Origin: Vicinamibacteria bacterium
GTDB taxonomy: Bacteria > Acidobacteriota > Vicinamibacteria > Vicinamibacterales > 2-12-FULL-66-21
Length of the DNA stretch: 5,466 bases
Reading direction: 5' to 3'
NCBI GenBank assembly: GCA_025937075.1
Contig: JAICSD010000319.1
Coordinates: 1 to 5,466, forward strand
A program made the position numbers and the translations under genes. Below the pieces are notes generated by a model. That model was not told the origin of the DNA. It did not search any database and was given only the letters and a program-made list of their open reading frames with translations. Numbering within the stretch: the first letter of the stretch is position 1; each line of letters begins with the position of its first letter. Shown here in pieces: positions 1 through 5,363 of this stretch.

Positions 1-643
1 CTGTCGGAAAATCCGCGGCGTCGACGCCGATCTCCACCTGTTCCACCACGCGCATCTGGTGCGTGTGCTCGTACTCGATCTGGTCTTCTATCGTGATGAC
101 GTGTCGCGAGGCAGTGCGATTGATCTCGTCGACGAGCGCCGCCAGCGTCGTCGACTTGCCCGATCCCGTTGGACCGCCGACGAGGACCAGCCCGCGCGGC
201 AACCTCGCGAGGGCTTCCACGCCGGGCGGAAGGTTGAGCGAGGCGAGACGCGGAATGCGCGATGGCAGGGCGCGCACGGCGGCCGCGGCGCGCCCGCGCT
301 CGCGGTGCAGATTGATCCGGAATCGGCCGAGGCCGGATACGGCAAACGATCCGTCCCCGACCATCTGATGGCGGTAGGCCTTGCGCGCATGCGGCGGAAG
401 CGCCGGGAGAATGGCCTCCTCGACGTCCACGCCGTCGACGGGGCCGTCGGCGAGGGGGCGCACGCGGCCGTCGACGCGGATCGACGGCGGCGCGCCCGGC
501 ACGAGGAGCAGATCGCTCCCGCCGGCGTCGACGAGGATCTGGAGCCACCGCTCGAGGGGACCGGTATCACCGGTGGCCGGCGAGGCCGCATCCGCGGTGG
601 CGTGGAGCTCCGCGATCAGCTGATCGATCGCCTCATCGTCCAC
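1..643 (-). CDS. PilT/PilU-like type IV pilus retraction ATPase, N-terminal part (runs off left edge)
   Basis: This is a hexameric secretion-type ATPase of the PilT/PilU/GspE superfamily, which in this family powers pilus retraction at the inner membrane. 214 codons are visible; PilT proteins are usually about 340-380 residues, so the C-terminal part lies outside. Residues about 31-130 resemble the PilT N-terminal PAS-like domain (SDLLLVPGAPPSIRVDG at 43-59; GRFRINLHRERG at 107-118). Walker A is GGPTGSGKS at 156-164. The Asp-box region is ITIEDQIEYEH (183-193), with Gln188 where most PilT proteins have Pro (EDPIE). EQVEIGVDAADF (201-212) matches the QxEVG-type stretch after it. The GTG start at 643 is preceded two codons earlier by an in-frame TGA, and GGGAG sits 7 nt upstream, so the start is well constrained. 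About 30 residues precede the usual PilT beginning. Assignment to PilT rather than PilU or a GspE-like member is not certain. Confidence 0.9.
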   Translation of the reverse strand, partial: MDDEAIDQLIAELHATADAASPATGDTGPLERWLQILVDAGGSDLLLVPGAPPSIRVDGRVRPLADGPVDGVDVEEAILPALPPHARKAYRHQMVGDGSFAVSGLGRFRINLHRERGRAAAAVRALPSRIPRLASLNLPPGVEALARLPRGLVLVGGPTGSGKSTTLAALVDEINRTASRHVITIEDQIEYEHTHQMRVVEQVEIGVDAADFPT

Positions 644-644
644 A

Positions 645-734
645 CGTCAACTCCCAATTCCCAATCGTCAATCCGGCTCCCGAGCCCCGGATCCCGAACC
701 CCGATTCCCGCACCCGCGCCCCGCACCCCGCACC
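645..734. repeat. Degenerate heptanucleotide tandem array, about 13 units
   Basis: Read on the plus strand in sevens from 645 the units are CGTCAAC, TCCCAAT, TCCCAAT, CGTCAAT, CCGGCTC, CCGAGCC, CCGGATC, CCGAACC, CCGATTC, CCGCACC, a 6-base unit CGCGCC, then CCGCACC twice, ending at 734. The G+C-rich half follows CCGNNNC almost perfectly and the other half is the relaxed form TCCCAAT/CGTCAAT. It fills nearly all of the gap between the ppa stop (736) and the PilT-like start (643). The middle bases of each unit vary while the frame of seven is kept, with a single one-base slip. It has no coding potential in this orientation. A second short array of similar units occurs at 3765-3798. Confidence 0.85.
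651..655 (-). promoter_or_regulatory. Shine-Dalgarno of the PilT-like gene, embedded in the heptad array
   Basis: On the minus strand GGGAG lies 7 nt upstream of the GTG start at 643. The motif spans two units of the 7-bp repeat array, so repeat DNA appears to serve as the translation initiation signal. Confidence 0.6.
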
Positions 735-735
735 T

Positions 736-1296
736 TCACAATCGCCGGCGAAGCTCTCCTCTTCGGAGCTGACGATATAAATCCAGCGCCTCGCGGATGA
801 TCTTCACCGCGTCGGCAGGTCCGAGGAGATCTTCGACGACGACCTGCTTGTGCTCGAGGACCTTGTAGTCCTCGAAGAAGCGGCGAATCTCGCGAAGCTG
901 ATGCACCGGCAGCTGCGACTTGTCGGTGTAGTCGGCAAACGCCGGATCGCTCACGCTGACGGCGACGATCTTGTCGTCGAGCCCCTTCTCGTCCCGCATC
1001 CGCATGACGCCAATCGCGCGCGCCTGGACGAGCGTCAAGGGATATACCGGCTCCTGCCCCAGAACCAGCGCGTCGAGCGGATCGCCGTCGTCGCAGAACG
1101 TGCGCGGGATGAACCCGTAGTCCGCCGGATAGTGCACGGCGCTGTACAGGACGCGGTCGAGACGCAGCAACCCCGTCTCCTTGTCCAGCTCGTACTTGTT
1201 CTTGCTGCCTTTCGGAACCTCGATGACGACGGGAAACGCGCTTTCAACGAGCGCATCGTCGACATAGCTGTCGTGCCACGGATGCATCGAGGCCAT
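736..1296 (-). CDS. ppa: Inorganic pyrophosphatase, family I (soluble)
   Basis: This cytoplasmic Mg2+-dependent enzyme hydrolyses pyrophosphate to two phosphates, pulling biosynthetic reactions forward. At 186 residues it has the usual length for bacterial family I enzymes (about 170-190). The active-site residues known from E. coli PPase are all found at a constant +5 offset from Arg43 onward: Arg48, Tyr56, Tyr60, the signature DGDPLD with Asp70, Asp72 and Asp75, then Asp102, Asp107, Lys109, and Tyr144-Lys145. Upstream of these, Glu26 and Lys34-Tyr35-Glu36 complete the site. The ATG at 1296 is used here; a second in-frame ATG at 1287 (Met4) is possible because neither has a strong Shine-Dalgarno. 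The start is 13 bp after the stop of the zinc finger gene, suggesting co-transcription. The C-terminus ends in a basic run ([10 protein letters not shown]). Confidence 0.97.
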   Translation of the reverse strand: MASMHPWHDSYVDDALVESAFPVVIEVPKGSKNKYELDKETGLLRLDRVLYSAVHYPADYGFIPRTFCDDGDPLDALVLGQEPVYPLTLVQARAIGVMRMRDEKGLDDKIVAVSVSDPAFADYTDKSQLPVHQLREIRRFFEDYKVLEHKQVVVEDLLGPADAVKIIREALDLYRQLRRGELRRRL

Positions 1297-1309
1297 TACT
1301 CGGCAGTCG

Positions 1310-1567
1310 TCACAGGTTCACTTCCATTTGATCCACGTAGCACCACGACCAATCTTCGCCCGGCTCGAACGACGTCACGATTGGGTGCTTCGTCGCGTGA
1401 AAGTGCGCGGTCGCGTGGCGGTTCGGCGACGAATCGCAGCATCCGACGTGCCCGCACGTGCGGCAGAGACGAAGGTGGACCCAGCGCCCGCCGATCTTCA
1501 GACAATCCTCGCAGCCCGTCGAGTGCGGCTCCACCGGCCGCACCTGGCTCACGTGCCTGCATTCCAT
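1310..1567 (-). CDS. Small UBP-type zinc finger protein
   Basis: This is an 85-residue protein made almost entirely of one zf-UBP domain, the fold that binds the free C-terminus of ubiquitin in eukaryotic deubiquitinases. Visible metal-ligand candidates are Cys19-x2-Cys22, Cys35-x2-Cys38, Cys43/Cys44 and the histidines 51, 55, 57 and 61 in the [11 protein letters not shown] segment. The C-terminal [14 protein letters not shown] (66-79) is the aromatic strand typical of bacterial stand-alone members. Such proteins are widespread in bacteria, but I know of no established substrate, and ubiquitin binding should not be assumed. The ATG at 1567 has a GGAG 12 nt upstream, a rather long spacing. It lies 13 bp upstream of ppa. 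The 3' end of the RES relic overlaps its first codons in another frame. Confidence 0.88.
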   Translation of the reverse strand: MECRHVSQVRPVEPHSTGCEDCLKIGGRWVHLRLCRTCGHVGCCDSSPNRHATAHFHATKHPIVTSFEPGEDWSWCYVDQMEVNL

Positions 1568-1868
1568 GCCGCTAGCTTACTCCGGGCGTGCGGGCCGAAG
1601 TATCGGACCCGGAAATCCGCGCGATAGAGCCGCATCTCGAGGCGCGCATCCGACACGCCGATTTCCTGCAGCTCGCGGCCGCGATGGTAGAGTCCGGAGC
1701 CACAGCGTAGAGCAGGCCGATTTCGGCGTTCAAACGATCATTGGTCCAGCTTTCCAGCTCGAGCACGGCCTGCAGATCTTCCGGAGACGCGACGCGATCG
1801 AAGACACCGACCGTCGGGAAGCGGCTTGCAACGAGGCGGGCCGTATCGCGCCAGTTGATTCGCTGGCA
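1568..1868 (-). pseudogene. RES-domain (NAD+ phosphorylase/toxin-like) gene relic, internally deleted and frameshifted
   Basis: Two adjacent minus-strand segments in different frames read like parts of one RES-domain protein. The first (about 1868-1710) reads INWRDTARLVASRFPTVGVF followed by DRVASPEDLQAVLELESWTN and DRLNAEIG, matching the N-terminal part of RES proteins of the form SRFPPIdLFErvadpeDfeal..lE.lTNdRL. The second (about 1695-1568, still open to 1549) reads GLYHRGRELQEIGVSDARLE then MRLYRADFRVRYF, resembling the region after the family's AETxYH motif. The stretch expected between them, which includes the GSRFSDGxxGVxYAA core and the AET motif with catalytic residues, is missing (roughly 50 residues), and so is the usual C-terminal third. 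No start codon precedes the first segment in frame. Third-position G/C remains high in both parts, which argues for a coding past. Family comparison is from memory, not from a search. Confidence 0.55.
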
Positions 1869-1891
1869 CGATGTTAGCTGCCGAGGGCGGC

Positions 1892-2236
1892 ATGCGCCTC
1901 CTGTACGTGACCGCGATCGCCATCGCCGGAACCGCTCTCATCGCCAGCCCGATGATGCGCCCGCGCGCACAAACGGCCGACGTTGCGCTTCCGGCGAACA
2001 CTGAGCACGCGCCCGGCGGTCAGGCGAACGGGGCGGTCAGGACGCCTTCGAACGGCGTTCAAATCGTGGATGAGCTGATTAGCGCCGTTACGGTGAAGGC
2101 ACCGCCGCCGACTCGATCAGGGCAACGCCCGACGCCACCGCGCGCGATCTCGTCGCATCGTCGGTCACTCCTCGCCCGGGTGTTCCTGGGGAGCGGCGAC
2201 CACAGACCTCGCCCGTTCCCACGCCCGGGCTCGTGA
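1892..2236 (+). CDS. Small exported or membrane-anchored protein of unknown function
   Basis: This encodes 114 residues. The N-terminus has the shape of a signal peptide or anchor: Arg2, then a hydrophobic run LLYVTAIAIAGTALIAS (3-19), with a possible signal peptidase site near AQTA-D (26-30). The rest is low in hydrophobics: a Gly/Ala/Asn-rich linker, a segment NGVQIVDELISAVTVKAPPP (54-73), and a basic Pro/Arg-rich tail ending HRPRPFPRPGS (104-114). I do not recognise a domain. The ATG at 1892 is preferred over one at 1871 because GAGG lies 5 nt upstream and the hydrophobic run then begins at once. Its promoter would have to lie within the RES relic. It converges on the BON gene, 22 bp between stops. 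It could be spurious, but the signal-like start with a Shine-Dalgarno supports it. Confidence 0.6.
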   Translation: MRLLYVTAIAIAGTALIASPMMRPRAQTADVALPANTEHAPGGQANGAVRTPSNGVQIVDELISAVTVKAPPPTRSGQRPTPPRAISSHRRSLLARVFLGSGDHRPRPFPRPGS

Positions 2237-2238
2237 GT

Positions 2239-2250
2239 GCGCTCGAGCGC
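2239..2250. repeat. 12-bp perfect palindrome between convergent genes
   Basis: GCGCTCGAGCGC is fully self-complementary; flanking GT before it and GGCAC after it allow some extension with one bulged base. It lies between two convergent stop codons (2236 and 2259), where a bidirectional terminator would be expected, but no T-run follows on either strand, so intrinsic termination is only a possibility. Confidence 0.4.
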
Positions 2251-2258
2251 GGCACACG

Positions 2259-2681
2259 CTACCGCAGCTTGTCGATCACGTCCTTCACGCCCGCCGTTTC
2301 CTTTGCAAGCTGAACGGCGCGCTCGTGCTCGCGCGGCGAACGCACGCTGCCGCTCAACGTCACGACGCGATCTTTCGTCGTGACGTCTATCGAACGCGCC
2401 TGAACGAGATCGTCGAGCGCCATCTTCGATTTGATCTTCGCTGTCAGCGCGCCGTCCGACAGCGCGTCTTCGGCTCGGTTGGCCGCTTCGGCCGTCGTCT
2501 CGCCCACGCGCGCGCCAACCTCGCGTGCGCGGGAGGTATCCACCTGTCCTGACGTGCCGACCGCCGCTGGGTGGTCCACCGGATGCCTGCGGTCGCCGCC
2601 TGTCCACCAGCCGAGCAGGAACGCCGCAGCGCCGACGAGGATCACGAGAACCAGAACCGTTTTCAGCAGTGCGCGCAGCAT
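2259..2681 (-). CDS. Membrane-anchored BON-domain protein
   Basis: This 140-residue protein has one N-terminal transmembrane segment (about residues 4-26, [20 protein letters not shown] within it), a polar linker (27-75) and a single C-terminal BON domain (about 76-140). The BON part has the expected alpha-beta-beta-alpha pattern: [15 protein letters not shown] helix, [17 protein letters not shown] hairpin with the characteristic turn before LSGSV, then the helix [16 protein letters not shown] and the closing VKDVIDKL strand. BON domains are thought to bind phospholipid or other envelope surfaces, as in OsmY, which has two; with one domain and an anchor this is probably an envelope or stress protein. 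The ATG at 2681 is chosen because GGAGG precedes it by 4 nt and the membrane segment starts directly; the frame stays open upstream to 2837 but that extension is not family-like and overlaps the divergent pdxH gene. Confidence 0.85.
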   Translation of the reverse strand: MLRALLKTVLVLVILVGAAAFLLGWWTGGDRRHPVDHPAAVGTSGQVDTSRAREVGARVGETTAEAANRAEDALSDGALTAKIKSKMALDDLVQARSIDVTTKDRVVTLSGSVRSPREHERAVQLAKETAGVKDVIDKLR

Positions 2682-2685
2682 GGAA

Positions 2686-2690
2686 CCTCC
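2686..2690 (-). promoter_or_regulatory. Shine-Dalgarno of the BON-domain gene
   Basis: GGAGG on the minus strand, 4 nt before ATG 2681. It decides for this start over the longer open frame reaching 2837. Confidence 0.7.
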
Positions 2691-2712
2691 GTCCTGGGGC
2701 TCTTCACTGCAG

Positions 2713-2730
2713 CTTCCGTACCTCCGGAAG
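2713..2730. repeat. Inverted repeat in the BON/pdxH divergent intergenic region
   Basis: The arms CTTCCG (2713-2718) and CGGAAG (2725-2730) are separated by six bases. It sits between the two divergent starts, about 31 bp from the BON ATG and 55 bp from the pdxH ATG, where an operator or leader hairpin would be placed. No clear -10/-35 pair could be assigned in this gap. Confidence 0.35.
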
Positions 2731-2764
2731 ACCAACGAAGTTGTGGCTTTCCCGTTCACCTGCG

Positions 2765-2776
2765 GTTCGTGCGAAC
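2765..2776. repeat. Short palindrome just upstream of pdxH
   Basis: GTTCG-TG-CGAAC is a perfect 5-bp inverted repeat with a 2-bp centre, ending 9 bp before the pdxH ATG, in the place of a Shine-Dalgarno. It could be an operator half-site pair or a chance dyad. The arm order is opposite to a Gram-positive LexA box (CGAAC...GTTCG). Confidence 0.3.
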
Positions 2777-2785
2777 ATTTCGCCA

Positions 2786-3364
2786 ATGACTGATGAGACG
2801 CCGATTGAGCGATACGTGCGGGCTGCCGCGCGCGCACAGGCAGAAGGAATCGACATTACCCCGGCGGCACTCGCCACCGCAGACGGCAGCGGACACCCCG
2901 CGGTTCGCATCGTTCTGATCCGTCACGTCGATGAGCGAGGGTTCGTCTTCCACACCAATTACAACAGCCGCAAGGCGGCCGACCTGCGGGAGAACCCGCA
3001 CGCCGCGCTCTGCTTCTTCTGGCCGTCGCTCGAGGAGCAGATTCGCATCGAAGGCGCGACGGAGTGGATCAGCGGCGCGGAATCGGACGCCTATTTCGCC
3101 GGCCGTCCGCGGGGTAGCCAGATCGGCGCCTGGGCTTCCGATCAAAGCGCGGAACTGGCCTCAGAAGACGCTCTCCTGTCGCGCACGCACGAAATGGAAC
3201 AGCGCTTCGAGGGTCAACCCGTACCGCGTCCGCCGCACTGGGGCGGCATCCGCGTCGTGCCGGAGAAGCTCGAGTTCTGGTACGGCCGTCCGAGTCGCCT
3301 CCATGACCGCGTGCTCTACGTGAGGAATGGCGCGCGCTGGCAGATGTCGCGTCTGTATCCCTGA
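2786..3364 (+). CDS. pdxH: Pyridoxamine/pyridoxine 5'-phosphate oxidase, short N-terminus
   Basis: This FMN-dependent cytoplasmic enzyme oxidises PNP or PMP to pyridoxal 5'-phosphate, the last step of vitamin B6 salvage and of the DXP-dependent route. It has 192 residues; E. coli PdxH has 218, and alignment gives a constant offset of 26, so the N-terminal arm is missing. Conserved segments are AVRIVLIRH (39-47), [11 protein letters not shown] (54-64), [19 protein letters not shown] (103-121), PHWGGIRV (150-157), LEFWYGR (162-168) and the C-terminal RLHDR (171-175). PLP-contacting Tyr103, Arg107, Ser111 and Arg171-x-His173 are kept, but the residue equivalent to E. coli Lys72 is Arg46. ATG 2786 is the only sensible start: there is no in-frame alternative nearby, and no Shine-Dalgarno is visible. 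The upstream BON gene is divergent; downstream a winged-helix gene converges after 16 bp. Confidence 0.93.
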   Translation: MTDETPIERYVRAAARAQAEGIDITPAALATADGSGHPAVRIVLIRHVDERGFVFHTNYNSRKAADLRENPHAALCFFWPSLEEQIRIEGATEWISGAESDAYFAGRPRGSQIGAWASDQSAELASEDALLSRTHEMEQRFEGQPVPRPPHWGGIRVVPEKLEFWYGRPSRLHDRVLYVRNGARWQMSRLYP

Positions 3365-3380
3365 TCGAGAGCGGCCAGCG

Positions 3381-3683
3381 TCACCTCCGTAGCCAGGGCC
3401 GCAACACGGTGTAGTTCGGAATGCTCGTCGGCGAGCTCTTCTCCACTCGAAGCAGACGACGACGAAGGAGCGTCCGGATCCCGCGCTGGACGGCGCTCTT
3501 CGAAAGCCCCGTGTCCCCCGCCATACGCTGCAGGCTGACCGTGACCGATCGCGCGCGCACCGCGGCCGCGCGATGCCAGAGGTAGAGATAGACGAGGAAG
3601 GCCGAGGGCTGCCGATCGTGCCCCACCAGCTCGGGCAGCAGCGAGTCAACCAGATACGAGTCAAGACGCGTCGGCGGCGGCAT
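3381..3683 (-). CDS. Small winged helix-turn-helix DNA-binding protein
   Basis: The 100-residue product is essentially one winged-helix domain. Helices preceding the HTH are LDSYLVDSLLPELVG (7-21) and SAFLVYLYLWHRAAA (27-41); the HTH is SLQRMAGDTGLSKSAVQRGI (50-69), with TLLRRRLLRVEK (71-82) leading into the wing and IPNYTVLRPWLRR closing the domain. The pattern resembles HTH_36/MarR-like helix-turn-helix proteins found in replication initiators and small regulators; no ligand or oligomerisation domain is present. ATG 3683 is favoured; a GTG at 3737 would add 18 residues that do not look structured, and neither has a good Shine-Dalgarno. It is convergent with pdxH. Targets are unknown; two hairpins immediately upstream could be autoregulatory, which is inference only. 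Confidence 0.75.
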   Translation of the reverse strand: MPPPTRLDSYLVDSLLPELVGHDRQPSAFLVYLYLWHRAAAVRARSVTVSLQRMAGDTGLSKSAVQRGIRTLLRRRLLRVEKSSPTSIPNYTVLRPWLRR

Positions 3684-3696
3684 CGCGACTGTGTGC

Positions 3697-3729
3697 GGCG
3701 GATCGTGTCCGCCCTGCCTTCCTAGCAGG
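3697..3729. repeat. Two adjacent inverted repeats before the winged-helix gene
   Basis: GGCGGA (3697-3702) pairs with TCCGCC (3708-3713) across a 5-base loop, and CCTGC (3713-3717) pairs with GCAGG (3725-3729) across 7 bases. They lie 14-46 bp upstream of the ATG at 3683, so they could be an operator or leader structure of the regulator. The region is G+C rich and such dyads arise easily. Confidence 0.35.
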
Positions 3730-3764
3730 CTACACACCGATCGCGCGCGTCAAGTTCGGCAATA

Positions 3765-3798
3765 TTGGTTGTCGGTTGTCGGGATTGGGGGTTGAACG
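3765..3798. repeat. Second, short heptanucleotide array
   Basis: Read in sevens on the plus strand: TTGGTTG, TCGGTTG, TCGGGAT, TGGGGGT, then partial TGAACG. These match the general form of the minus-strand units of the 645-734 array (for example TCGGGGT-like and TTGGGAG-type units), and both arrays end in a similar GTTGACG/GTTGAACG. It lies between the glycosyltransferase stop (3804) and the winged-helix start. Relative to the flanking genes it is in the opposite orientation to the first array. Confidence 0.65.
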
Positions 3799-3803
3799 CT
3801 CTG

Positions 3804-5240
3804 TCAGACCCGGCTTGCCTCGTTCCCTGGCTTGCGACCGACGCCAATCAGACTGAGGCCTCGGCCGATCTTCATGGCTTCGATCCCCTTTGCGAGCGGC
3901 AGCAGCCACTCGAACGCGCGCATCTGCCGCGGATTGAGGTCGCGCCGTCCAAGCTGCTTGTTCACGTACCAGCCCGGCACGCCGAGGCGATTGAACTCCT
4001 TCAGCATGGCGACCTCGAACCCCGCGTGCTGCAGTTTCGTGCGCAGCTCCGCTGCGGTGTACCGGCGCTGATGGCCGAGCGCCTCGTCACACGGACCGTA
4101 TAACGATGGATGCGCAGGCACCAGGATGATGGCGTGCCCTCCGGGCTCGAGGAGGTCGTAGTACGCGCGCAGCACCTGCTCGTCCGACGCGATGTGCTCC
4201 AGGACGTTCAGGCAGACGACCGTGTCGATGCCCTCGTCGCGAAGCGATTCGTACGCCGCAGAATCGGCCAGATCGAATTTCCGCGTGCTGACGTTCTCCA
4301 GGTGCCCGAGGCGCCATTCCAGCATCTCTACGTAAAGCGGATCGTTGTCGAGACAGATGAGCCGTTCGCGATCGAGGAGCAACTCCGTGAAGTTGCCGAT
4401 TCCGCAGCCCGCCTCGAGCACCCGCGCGCCGAGAAACGGGTGGAACTGCCCGAGGATCCAGCGGTTGAGCCCCTTCGCGCGCCGCATGCTCTGCAGCACG
4501 TAGTAACCGTCGTGCGTCGTGAAGCGGTCGTCGATGAAGCGGTACTTGATGAGCGTCCAGACCGCGGAGACCGCATCCTTCCAGCCAATCTTCTTGCCTT
4601 CGGCGACGCTGCGGCCGTGATAGCTGATTGGGATCTCGTACACGCGGATGTTCCACTGCGCCAGGCGGGTCGTGAGCTCCGGCTCGATGCCGAACCGGTC
4701 ACTCTTGAGCGGCGTCTGCCTGAGGACATCGCCCCTGACCGCCTTGTAGCAGGTTTCCATGTCGGTCAGGTTGATGTCGTTGAGCACGTTCGTCATCCAC
4801 GTGAGCACGCGGTTGGCGACGGTGTGCCAATACAGGAGCACCTTCCGCTGCCCTGCTGACGCGAAGCGCGAGCCGAACACGGCGTCCGCCTTGCCCTCCA
4901 GAATCGGCGCGATGAGCGCGGGATAATCCTGCGGGTCGTATTCCAGATCCGAATCCTGGATCAGGGCGATGTCACCGCGCATCTCCGTAATGGCGCGCCG
5001 GATGGCCGCACCCTTGCCCATGTTCCGCGGTTGACGAATCACGCGGATGCGCGGATCGCTTGCCGCGAGGCCGTCCAGGATCTCCGCCGATCGGTCGCGG
5101 CTCCCGTCGTCGACGCACACGAGCTCCATCGGCAGTGCGACGGGGCTCGCGAGCACGCGGCCGACGATCGTGCGCAGCGTTCGTGCCTCGTTGTAGACGG
5201 GCATCAGCACGCTCAGCAAGCGCGGAGGCGTCAACGGCAT
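3804..5240 (-). CDS. GT2 glycosyltransferase fused to class I SAM-dependent methyltransferase
   Basis: This 478-residue two-domain cytoplasmic enzyme has no transmembrane segment. Residues about 8-235 are a GT-A fold family 2 transferase of the dolichyl-phosphate-mannose-synthase/GtrB kind: SVLMPVYNEARTL (10-22), VCVDDGSRDRS (41-51), metal-binding QDSDLEYDPQDY (95-106), FGSRF (122-126), INLTDMETCYKAVRGDV (156-172). It would transfer a sugar from a nucleotide or polyprenyl-phosphate donor. Residues about 245-470 are a Rossmann methyltransferase: motif I VLEAGCGIGNFTE (274-286), acidic Asp298/Asp300 in CLDNDP, VVCLNVLEHI (341-350), and LEPGGHAIILVPAHPSLYG (364-382). Such fusions occur in polysaccharide or glycolipid loci, but here there are no partner sugar genes in view, so the acceptor is unknown. 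ATG 5240 begins at the domain edge; the frame stays open to 5390, with an alternative ATG at 5348, but that extension looks non-homologous. No strong Shine-Dalgarno precedes 5240. Confidence 0.92.
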   Translation of the reverse strand: MPLTPPRLLSVLMPVYNEARTLRTIVGRVLASPVALPMELVCVDDGSRDRSAEILDGLAASDPRIRVIRQPRNMGKGAAIRRAITEMRGDIALIQDSDLEYDPQDYPALIAPILEGKADAVFGSRFASAGQRKVLLYWHTVANRVLTWMTNVLNDINLTDMETCYKAVRGDVLRQTPLKSDRFGIEPELTTRLAQWNIRVYEIPISYHGRSVAEGKKIGWKDAVSAVWTLIKYRFIDDRFTTHDGYYVLQSMRRAKGLNRWILGQFHPFLGARVLEAGCGIGNFTELLLDRERLICLDNDPLYVEMLEWRLGHLENVSTRKFDLADSAAYESLRDEGIDTVVCLNVLEHIASDEQVLRAYYDLLEPGGHAIILVPAHPSLYGPCDEALGHQRRYTAAELRTKLQHAGFEVAMLKEFNRLGVPGWYVNKQLGRRDLNPRQMRAFEWLLPLAKGIEAMKIGRGLSLIGVGRKPGNEASRV

Positions 5241-5363
5241 GGGGCTGTGAAACCGGGAGAGATCCCTGTCGAGCGGTTCACGCGCGGGCGTCACCCGGGA
5301 CGCGCGGCCAATCGGCAGCAGGAGGATGCACGGACAACAAAATAGCATGGCCCCGGACTTGCC

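Noticed and set aside
645..734. CRISPR array
   Set aside because: The units are 7 bp with no spacers and no cas genes, so this is a simple tandem repeat.
59..772. Long plus-strand open frame opposite the PilT-like gene
   Set aside because: It is antisense to clear PilT motifs including Walker A and runs through the heptad array, so it is an artefact of high G+C.
850..1575. Long plus-strand open frame (241 codons) across ppa and the zinc finger gene
   Set aside because: It is the antisense shadow of two well-supported genes; its translation is Arg/Val/Asp-rich with no recognisable domain.
1568..1868. Res-Xre or MbcTA-type toxin-antitoxin module
   Set aside because: The RES part lacks its catalytic core and there is no adjacent antitoxin gene; the zinc finger gene downstream is not an antitoxin fold.
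2765..2776. LexA (SOS) operator
   Set aside because: The arm order is GTTCG then CGAAC, the reverse of the Gram-positive CGAAC-N4-GTTCG box, and the spacing is wrong.
2525..2785. N-terminal extension of pdxH by 87 codons
   Set aside because: It overlaps the BON gene antisense, is Arg/Pro-rich and unlike PdxH; the family match begins just after ATG 2786.
4110..4859. 249-codon plus-strand open frame inside the glycosyltransferase-methyltransferase gene
   Set aside because: It lies fully antisense to conserved GT2 and methyltransferase motifs, with no Shine-Dalgarno and no family resemblance.
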